Source of the DNA: Acetobacteraceae bacterium
Lineage (GTDB): Bacteria > Pseudomonadota > Alphaproteobacteria > Acetobacterales > Acetobacteraceae
Assembly: GCA_025356735.1 (NCBI GenBank)
Contig: JANXRT010000246.1
Coordinates: forward strand, 1 to 9,853
Direction: 5' to 3'
Length of the DNA: 9,853 nucleotides
Shown: in pieces, positions 5,433 through 9,853 of the stretch
Layout of the letters: each line of letters opens with the position of its first letter
How positions within the stretch are numbered: the first letter of the stretch is position 1
Notes under the pieces: generated by a model
Told to the model about the DNA's origin: nothing
Database searches by the model: none
What the model saw: the letters and a program-made list of their open reading frames with translations, nothing else
Program-made: the position numbers and the translations under genes

Positions 5433-6347
5433 ATGCCGAACGTCCGCGTCAACCACACCACGGAATACCGCTACCACTCCGCAGTCACGCTGATGCAGCA
5501 CCGGCTGATGCTGCGGCCGCGCGACAGCCATGACCTCGGCCTGCTCGACGCGACCCTCGGCATCACGCCGGCGCCGGCCCGCACGCGGTGGGCGCACGAC
5601 GTGTTCAGCAACTCCGTGGCCCTGGTGAACTTCTCCGACGTGCCGACCCGGCTTCTGCGCATCGTCTCCGAACTCGACCTGGAGCACTATCCGACACGGC
5701 TCGACCTCCCCGTCGATCCGCAGGCGGAGACCTACCCGTTCAGTTATGCGCCGGAGGAGCAGCCGGACCTGGCGCCGATGATCGCCACCTACCAGTCCGA
5801 TCCGGATGGCGGGGTGCTGGAATGGGCGCGCAGCTTCCTGAGCTCGACCGGCGCCACGCCGACGCTGGACATGCTGGTGGCGATGACCCAGGCGATCCGC
5901 GCCGACTTCACCTACCGGGCGCGCGAGAGCGAGGGCACCAACCCGCCGGGTGTCACGTTGCGCACTGGGCAAGGTGCCTGCCGCGATTTCGCGCTGCTGA
6001 TGATGGAGGCGGTGCGCTCGCTCGGCTTCGCCGCGAGGTTCATCACCGGCTACCTTTATGACGAGGCGCGGGCGGAAGCCCTGGAGGCGAACGGCACCGG
6101 GCGCATGGTCGGCGGCGGCGCCACCCACGCTTGGTGCGCGGTCTATCTGCCGGGTGCCGGGTGGGTCGAGTTCGATCCGACCAACGGTCTGATCGCCGGG
6201 CGCAACCTGATCCGCGTCGCCGCCGCCCGCACGCCGGGCCAGGCGTTGCCGGTCGCGGGCCGGTTCATCGGACCGCCCGGCGCTTTTGCCAACCTGAAGG
6301 TAAACATCGAGGTGACGGTTGGAAACAAGTCGGTGCTGACCGCCTAG
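5433..6347 (+). CDS. Transglutaminase-like family protein
   Basis: This 304-residue protein has the two-part layout of bacterial transglutaminase-like cysteine peptidases. An N-terminal beta-rich domain (residues about 4-85) opens with VNHTTEYRYHSAVTLMQHRL. The transglutaminase core spans about 145-255, with the full catalytic triad: Cys183 in GACRDFALLM, His232 in THAWCAVYLPGAGW, and Asp248 in WVEFDPTNG. There is no signal peptide or membrane segment, so it is predicted to be cytosolic. Members act on peptide or amide bonds, but individual substrates are seldom known. It begins six bases after the COQ9 gene with only a weak CGAG ribosome site, so translation may depend on coupling. The stop is ten bases from that of the convergent nitroreductase gene, with no clear terminator between them. 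Confidence 0.9.
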   Translation: MPNVRVNHTTEYRYHSAVTLMQHRLMLRPRDSHDLGLLDATLGITPAPARTRWAHDVFSNSVALVNFSDVPTRLLRIVSELDLEHYPTRLDLPVDPQAETYPFSYAPEEQPDLAPMIATYQSDPDGGVLEWARSFLSSTGATPTLDMLVAMTQAIRADFTYRARESEGTNPPGVTLRTGQGACRDFALLMMEAVRSLGFAARFITGYLYDEARAEALEANGTGRMVGGGATHAWCAVYLPGAGWVEFDPTNGLIAGRNLIRVAAARTPGQALPVAGRFIGPPGAFANLKVNIEVTVGNKSVLTA

Positions 6348-6357
6348 ATAGCCGCAG

Positions 6358-7026
6358 CTACAGCAGGATGCAGGCTTCCTCAAACGACAGCCGGGGCGAC
6401 CGGGGAAACAGGCCGGATGGATCGCCATGGCCGAGGTTGACCAGGAAGTTCGAACGCCAGCCGCGATCCGCGAGGAAGATCTCGTCCACCTTGGCGTTGT
6501 CGAAGCCCGACATCGGCCCGGCATCCAGCCCGAGCGAGCGCGCGGCCAGGATCAGGTAGGCGCCCTGCAGGGTGCCGTTGCGGAATGCCGTGGTGGCGGC
6601 CAAGCCCTCGTTGCTGGTAAACCAGTTCTTCGCATCGAGGTTGTGCGGGAACAGGGTCGGCAGCTTGTCGTAGAAGCGCGGATCGTAGGCGACGATCACC
6701 ACCACCGGCGCCGACAGCGTCTTTTCCAGGTTGCCGCCGGACAGCGCCGGCGCCAGCCTGTCACGCGCCTCTCTCGTATGCAGGAACAGGAAGCGCGCCG
6801 GCGAGCAGTTGGCCGAGGTTGGGCCGAACTTCACCAGGTCGTAAAGCTCGCGCAAGGTTTCGACTGAAACCGGCTCGTCGGTCCATTTATTGGCGCTGCG
6901 CCCATGGTTGAACAGCACGTCATGCGCCGAGCCATCGATCCGCCGGGTCTTGGCCACATCTGCGGGCTCGATCGCCGTTGCCTGGCTCGGGTGTTCGCCA
7001 GCCTCGCCCGCAGACGTCTCGCCCAC
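6358..7026 (-). CDS. RutE/HadB-like nitroreductase, putative malonic semialdehyde reductase
   Basis: This is an FMN-dependent nitroreductase-fold enzyme very close in sequence to RutE, which reduces malonic semialdehyde to 3-hydroxypropionate in uracil breakdown. Diagnostic stretches are LVKFGPTSANCSPARFLFL (64-82), LSGGNLEKTLSAPVVVIVAY (95-114), LPTLFPH (122-128), WFTSNEGLAATTAFRN (135-150), LGLDAGPMSGFDNAKVD (165-181) and the C-terminal PRLSFEEACILL. No other rut gene is nearby. The start is doubtful: GTG at 7026, two bases after the nfuA stop, gives 222 residues with a tail of about 25 that RutE lacks. GTG at 6957 gives 199 residues, near the usual length, but no good ribosome site. There is no ATG in this part. 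The layout implies translation coupled to nfuA. The preferred substrate here is unproven. Confidence 0.85.
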   Translation of the reverse strand: MGETSAGEAGEHPSQATAIEPADVAKTRRIDGSAHDVLFNHGRSANKWTDEPVSVETLRELYDLVKFGPTSANCSPARFLFLHTREARDRLAPALSGGNLEKTLSAPVVVIVAYDPRFYDKLPTLFPHNLDAKNWFTSNEGLAATTAFRNGTLQGAYLILAARSLGLDAGPMSGFDNAKVDEIFLADRGWRSNFLVNLGHGDPSGLFPRSPRLSFEEACILL

Positions 7027-7028
7027 GG

Positions 7029-7586
7029 TCAGAAATCCACCTGCTCGACGCCCACCACCTCAGGCACGTAGTGGCGCAGCATGTTCTCGATGCCGTGCTT
7101 CAGCGTGGCGCTGGAGGACGGACAGCCGGAGCAGGCGCCCTGCATGTGCAGCTTGACCACGCCATCGCGAAAGCCGCGGAACACGATGTCGCCGCCGTCC
7201 CCAGCCACGGCAGGCCGCACGCGGGTATCAAGCAGCTCCTTGATCTGGGCGACAACTTCGAAATCCTCGGGCAGCACATCCTCGTCGAGTTCGTTCTCAT
7301 CACCCTCGATCACCGGCCGGCCGGCGACGAAATGCTCCATGATGGCGCCGAGCACCTGCGGCTTCAGCGCCTGCCACTCGGTGTTGTCCGACTTGGTGAT
7401 GGTGACGAAATCGCCGCCGAGGAACACCCGCGTGACGCCGGGCAGCGTAAAAAGCCCGGTGGCCAACGGGCTGCGGCTGGCGGCTTCCTCGTTGGCGAAA
7501 TCGGCGGTGCCGGCGCCCATCACGTCAAGGCCCGGCAGGAACTTCAGGGTCGCCGGATTGGGCGTGGACTCGGTCTCGATGAACAT
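7029..7586 (-). CDS. nfuA: Nfu-type iron-sulfur cluster carrier protein (Nfu N-terminal plus NifU C-terminal domain)
   Basis: The protein carries a newly made Fe-S cluster to target enzymes in the cytosol. The N-terminal domain begins MFIETESTPNPATLKFLPG, and the middle part has FTLPGVTRVFLGGDFVTITK (46-65). The NifU-like C-terminal domain holds the cluster-binding pair Cys152 and Cys155 in GACSGCPSSSATLKHGIEN, after RPAVAGDGGDIVF (124-136). This two-domain layout is the alphaproteobacterial and mitochondrial type, not the A-type plus NifU layout of E. coli NfuA. I chose the ATG at 7586 because it matches the family N-terminus and has GAGGG five bases upstream (7592-7596); an ATG 15 bases further up would add MTRAT. 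It is followed immediately by the RutE-like gene. The upstream gene on the same strand ends 88 bp away. Confidence 0.93.
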   Translation of the reverse strand: MFIETESTPNPATLKFLPGLDVMGAGTADFANEEAASRSPLATGLFTLPGVTRVFLGGDFVTITKSDNTEWQALKPQVLGAIMEHFVAGRPVIEGDENELDEDVLPEDFEVVAQIKELLDTRVRPAVAGDGGDIVFRGFRDGVVKLHMQGACSGCPSSSATLKHGIENMLRHYVPEVVGVEQVDF

Positions 7587-7624
7587 GGTTGCCCTCGTCA
7601 TTCGAATGCGGACGGTGTTTGTCC

Positions 7625-7638
7625 TGTAAGCTCCTACA
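7625..7638. promoter_or_regulatory. Short palindrome in the nfuA upstream region, possible operator
   Basis: TGTA (7625-7628) and TACA (7635-7638) form an inverted pair six bases apart, 39 bp before the nfuA start codon. The 88 bp gap between the anti-sigma gene and nfuA should contain the nfuA promoter, but no convincing -35/-10 pair is visible. The palindrome matches no binding site that I can name. Confidence 0.2.
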
Positions 7639-7674
7639 TCGGCGTTTCAGCCCAAAAAGGCAAGGGTCGCCGGC

Positions 7675-8382
7675 TCACTCGATCCGGGTCCAGGTGCCGG
7701 CATACAGCACCGGGCCGGTCGGCAGCCCGGTTGGCGAGCCGCCTCGCGGCTCCAGGCTGACCAGCAGCTGGGTGCGCTCGGCGGGCAGGTCGGCCAGGGC
7801 GATGCGGCGCCCTGCGGCGGGCAGCAGGCCGAGCGAAACCGGGCGAGTGGCGCCGGCCGGCAGCGACCAGAGCTCAAGGTCCCTGTCCGTCGGCACCGCG
7901 GCACTGGCCAGCGGACGAATGTCGATGGCGCCCGAAACGGCCTCGGCCAGGAACGCCGGCGCCGGGCTGCCGGCCGCCGCCAGCACGGCGACGCCGCGCG
8001 CGGTCGGCTGGTGGCCGAAATAGGCGATCCCGGCGAACATCGCGGCCAACGCCAGGCACCCGGCCGACACCGCCCGCCAGAGGCCGATCTGACGACGCAT
8101 CCGGGCTTCGGGCGCCGCCGCACGGGGTCGCTGGTCTGGATTTTCGGCAACCGTGGTGAGTACGGTGCCGGCGGCGATCCGACGCCACAGGTCGGGCGGC
8201 GCGGACACGGCCTCGACGGCCGCGGCCAGCGGCGCCAGCCGCGCCTGCCAGGCGGCGATTGCCGCCGCGAGCTCCGGATCGGCCGCCGCACGAGCCGCGA
8301 TTCCGCGCGCCTCGACATCGCTCAGCACGCCGAGCACGTACTCGCCGGCATCCAGATCGCGGTCGGTCGGGTTATCGCTCAT
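7675..8382 (-). CDS. RskA-type membrane anti-sigma factor
   Basis: The protein holds its cognate ECF sigma factor at the membrane until a signal releases it. From the ATG at 8382 it has 235 residues. A cytosolic sigma-binding domain (about 8-70) includes AGEYVLGVLSDVEARGIAAR and AAAIAAWQARLAPLA. One membrane helix follows at about 100-122 (GLWRAVSAGCLALAAMFAGIAYF). The outer RskA domain contains LELWSLPAGATRPVSLGLL (169-187) and ends with the family tail LEPRGGSPTGLPTGPVLYAGTW. There is no His-Cys zinc motif, so signal sensing must differ from ChrR- or RsrA-type proteins. The start codon overlaps the stop of the sigma gene (ATGA at 8379-8382), coupling their synthesis. A longer open frame upstream to 8571 is antisense-free but lies inside the sigma gene and does not look like protein of this family. 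Confidence 0.92.
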   Translation of the reverse strand: MSDNPTDRDLDAGEYVLGVLSDVEARGIAARAAADPELAAAIAAWQARLAPLAAAVEAVSAPPDLWRRIAAGTVLTTVAENPDQRPRAAAPEARMRRQIGLWRAVSAGCLALAAMFAGIAYFGHQPTARGVAVLAAAGSPAPAFLAEAVSGAIDIRPLASAAVPTDRDLELWSLPAGATRPVSLGLLPAAGRRIALADLPAERTQLLVSLEPRGGSPTGLPTGPVLYAGTWTRIE

Positions 8383-9092
8383 GCACGCTGTCCGCGATCG
8401 GAACCGTCGGGTTCCAGGCAGCCGCGCAACCCGGCCAGGCCGCGGCGGATCGCCGACTTCACCGTGCCGAGCGGCATCGTCAATCTCTGCGCCAGTTCCT
8501 GGTGCGTCAGCCCATCGAGGAAAGCCAGCATGACCAGCCGGCGCTTGTCGGCGTCCAGCCCCTCCAGGCACCGGCGCAGGGCGGCCGCCTCGGCACTGCC
8601 GACCAGCCGGGCCAGCGCGTTCGGCTCGTCATCCTCGATCTCGGGCAGCTCCAACCCTGAAATCTCGCGCGAGCCGAGGCGGATCAGGTCGAGGGCGCGA
8701 AACCGCACGATGCCGGTCAGCCAGCCCTCGGCGCTGCCGCGCTCCGGATCGAAGCTGGCCGCCTTCTGCCAGACGTTGACGAAGGCATCCTGCAGCGCGT
8801 CTGCGGCCAAGGCGGGCTGGCGGGTGATGCGCAGCGCGATGCCGTAAAGCCGGGACGACTGGCGCTCATAAAGCTGCCGCAGCGCCACCGGATCGCGCTC
8901 GGCGCAGCGTGCCAGCAGGTGCTCGGCCGAAACGGAAGCGGAATTGTCCGGCTGGCTTGGATCGGTCAGGACGGCCTCGAAGACGAAGAAGGGAAAGCCG
9001 CGCGCAAAGCCGCGATTCCGTGGACGAGGCGGAGAATAGCGCGATCGCGGGTGCGGCAACAAGCAAGCGGCAGAGGGTGACAGGGTGCGCAT
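8379..9092 (-). CDS. ECF-type RNA polymerase sigma factor
   Basis: This protein directs RNA polymerase to a stress regulon when freed from the RskA-type anti-sigma encoded next to it. Counting back from the stop, the sigma-2 region covers LRQLYERQSSRLYGIALRIT to GWLTGIVRFRALDLIR, with DALQDAFVNVWQKAASFD as its core. The sigma-4 region covers LEGLDADKRRLVMLAFLDGL, then THQELAQRLTMPLGTVKSAIRRGLAGLR, the helix-turn-helix. The start is unresolved. ATG at 9092 gives 237 residues, but its first 40 or so (rich in Pro, Arg and Ser) look non-coding. A promoter-like pair lies at 9033-9062 inside that stretch. No ATG, GTG or TTG follows before the conserved domain, yet CTG at 8969 has GAGG five bases upstream and would give 196 residues, the usual ECF size. 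Identity is certain; only the 5' end is not. Confidence 0.9.
   Translation of the reverse strand: MRTLSPSAACLLPHPRSRYSPPRPRNRGFARGFPFFVFEAVLTDPSQPDNSASVSAEHLLARCAERDPVALRQLYERQSSRLYGIALRITRQPALAADALQDAFVNVWQKAASFDPERGSAEGWLTGIVRFRALDLIRLGSREISGLELPEIEDDEPNALARLVGSAEAAALRRCLEGLDADKRRLVMLAFLDGLTHQELAQRLTMPLGTVKSAIRRGLAGLRGCLEPDGSDRGQRA
9033..9062 (-). promoter_or_regulatory. Candidate promoter of the sigma/anti-sigma operon
   Basis: On the minus strand TTGTTG (9057-9062) is followed after 18 bases by TATTCT (9033-9038), which matches four of six -10 bases. It lies about 65-95 bases upstream of the CTG at 8969. If it is real, the coding region must start downstream of it. I see no ECF-type -35 motif (GAAC-like) that would point to autoregulation. 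Confidence 0.3.
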
Positions 9093-9142
9093 GGCAGGAC
9101 TACGCCTGGACGAGCCAGGCAGATGCAGGGGTGAAACGATCC

Positions 9143-9170
9143 TTGTTGCAACCCATGGTTGAATTATTCT
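9143..9170 (+). promoter_or_regulatory. Candidate promoter of the MBOAT gene, with an adjoining dyad
   Basis: TTGTTG (9143-9148), a 16-base spacer and TATTCT (9165-9170) form a weak sigma-70 type pair, about 55 bases before the ATG at 9226. The spacer contains the inverted repeat CAACC-CAT-GGTTG (9149-9161). A second TATA-like box, TATAGA at 9192-9197, has no -35 partner. The region is clearly more AT-rich than its surroundings, as promoters are. Confidence 0.3.
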
Positions 9171-9225
9171 TCTCATACATGCGACGGCGTGTATAGATGG
9201 CACGGCACCCTCCAGCCCGGATGCC

Positions 9226-9853
9226 ATGCTGTTCAACTCCTACCCGTTCCTGTTCGCGTTCCTGCCGGTGGCCTTGCTGGGCTATTTCGCCGCCGGCCGG
9301 CACTCCGCCGGCACCGCCATGGGCTGGCTGGTGCTCGCATCGCTGCTGTTCTATGCGGCCTGGAACCCGGCCTTCCTGCCGCTGCTGGCCGGCTCGATCC
9401 TGCTCAACTTCTCGATCTCCCGCGCCATCCTGGCGGCGGCTTCCCGCTGGCACGGATGGTGGCTTGGGCTGGGGCTCGGGCTGAACCTCGCCTGCCTGCT
9501 GCACTTCAAATATCTTGGCGCGACGCTGGCGATGCTGGCCCGGTGGCATGTCATGGATGTCGCCTTCGCCGACCCGATCCTGCCGCTCGGCATCAGCTTC
9601 TTCACCTTCCACCACATTATGTATCTTGTTGATCTCGGCCGCGGGAAAGCCCCAACCTACCCGATCGATCGCTTTGCGCTCTACATCTGCTTCTTTCCGC
9701 AAGCGATCGCCGGCCCAATCGCGCGATGGAACGAAGTTATTCACCAGTTCGGCCAAAGGGCGTTCACACCTGGTTGGGAGCGACGCTGCGCGATAGGCGC
9801 GACGTTGATCGTGCTGGGGCTTTTGCAGAAGATTGTCATTGGCGATCCGCTCG
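9226..9853 (+). CDS. MBOAT-family membrane O-acyltransferase, N-terminal part (AlgI-like)
   Basis: The gene runs off the window; 209 codons are visible. MBOAT proteins are inner-membrane enzymes with many helices that move acyl groups, often acetyl for export onto polysaccharides, as AlgI does for alginate. The N-terminus MLFNSYPFLFAFLPVALLGYF is the standard opening of this group. Hydrophobic helices follow at about 35-45, 48-65 and 78-100. Diagnostic motifs are LHFKYLGATL (92-101), LPLGISFFTFHHIMYLVDLG (119-138) and the pair FFPQAIAGPIARWNE (156-170). The catalytic histidine of the family lies beyond the visible end. The start at 9226 matches the family N-terminus but has only a poor ribosome site; the ATG at 9221 is in another frame. 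Codon choice becomes less GC-biased after about 9617 (ATT, GTT, GAA, CAA), unlike the genes upstream. Confidence 0.9.
   Translation, partial: MLFNSYPFLFAFLPVALLGYFAAGRHSAGTAMGWLVLASLLFYAAWNPAFLPLLAGSILLNFSISRAILAAASRWHGWWLGLGLGLNLACLLHFKYLGATLAMLARWHVMDVAFADPILPLGISFFTFHHIMYLVDLGRGKAPTYPIDRFALYICFFPQAIAGPIARWNEVIHQFGQRAFTPGWERRCAIGATLIVLGLLQKIVIGDPL

Noticed and set aside
4557..6524. Very long open frame (655 codons) on the minus strand
   Set aside because: It runs antisense to def, the COQ9-type gene and the transglutaminase gene, all of which have clear family motifs. Its protein is Arg/Gly/His-rich with no recognisable domain, as is typical for a reverse frame of GC-rich genes.
1..7586. 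A joint iron-sulfur system made of the Atm1-type exporter and NfuA
   Set aside because: They lie 6 kb apart on opposite strands with unrelated genes between them. The functional link is only thematic.
9093..9236. Extension of the sigma factor to the ATG at 9236
   Set aside because: It would overlap the MBOAT start and its AT-rich upstream region, and adds 48 residues with no relation to sigma factors.
9100..9756. 218-codon open frame on the minus strand
   Set aside because: It is the reverse frame of the MBOAT gene, low in complexity (Gln, Glu, Gly, Arg) and without motifs; the plus-strand frame has unmistakable MBOAT motifs.

Overview
This is high-GC DNA (about two thirds G+C by eye) of alphaproteobacterial type. 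The COQ9-family gene close to rpsU, the two-domain Nfu protein and the L28 and S21 sequences fit an alphaproteobacterium. Acetobacteraceae or another Rhodospirillales family is my guess, made from overall style and not from a marker gene. Gene packing is dense and most of the window is ordinary chromosome. I found no tRNA or rRNA gene, CRISPR array, transposase or phage gene.

Layout. Bases 1-1247 (+) hold the 3' part of an Atm1/HMT1-type ABC exporter followed by a 76-residue unknown protein with one hydrophobic stretch. Bases 1345-1650 (+) are rpmB (L28), with its own recognisable promoter. A MocR-type GntR/aminotransferase regulator (1654-3117, -) converges on rpmB with a 3 bp gap. It diverges from a PaiB-family FMN-binding protein (3163-3810, +) across only 45 bp. 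A 93 bp run of palindromes with 11 bp inverted ends (3759-3851) overlaps the 3' end of paiB and separates it from rpsU (3858-4061, -).

Divergent from rpsU is a likely three-gene operon (+): peptide deformylase (def), a COQ9-family protein and a transglutaminase-like cysteine protease (4248-6347). Bases 6358-7586 (-) carry nfuA followed at once by a RutE-like nitroreductase. Bases 7675 to about 9092 (-) carry an ECF sigma factor and its RskA-type membrane anti-sigma factor, joined by an ATGA overlap. The window ends inside an MBOAT-family O-acyltransferase gene (9226 onward, +).

How the genes relate. rpmB, rpsU and def serve translation. COQ9 points to ubiquinone synthesis and NfuA to Fe-S cluster delivery. 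The MocR/PaiB pair and the sigma/anti-sigma pair are the two local regulatory modules. I do not see a convincing new multi-gene system. The items most worth a second look are the substituted tyrosine in the MocR cofactor site, the palindrome cluster that supplies the PaiB C-terminus, and the unclear start of the sigma factor.
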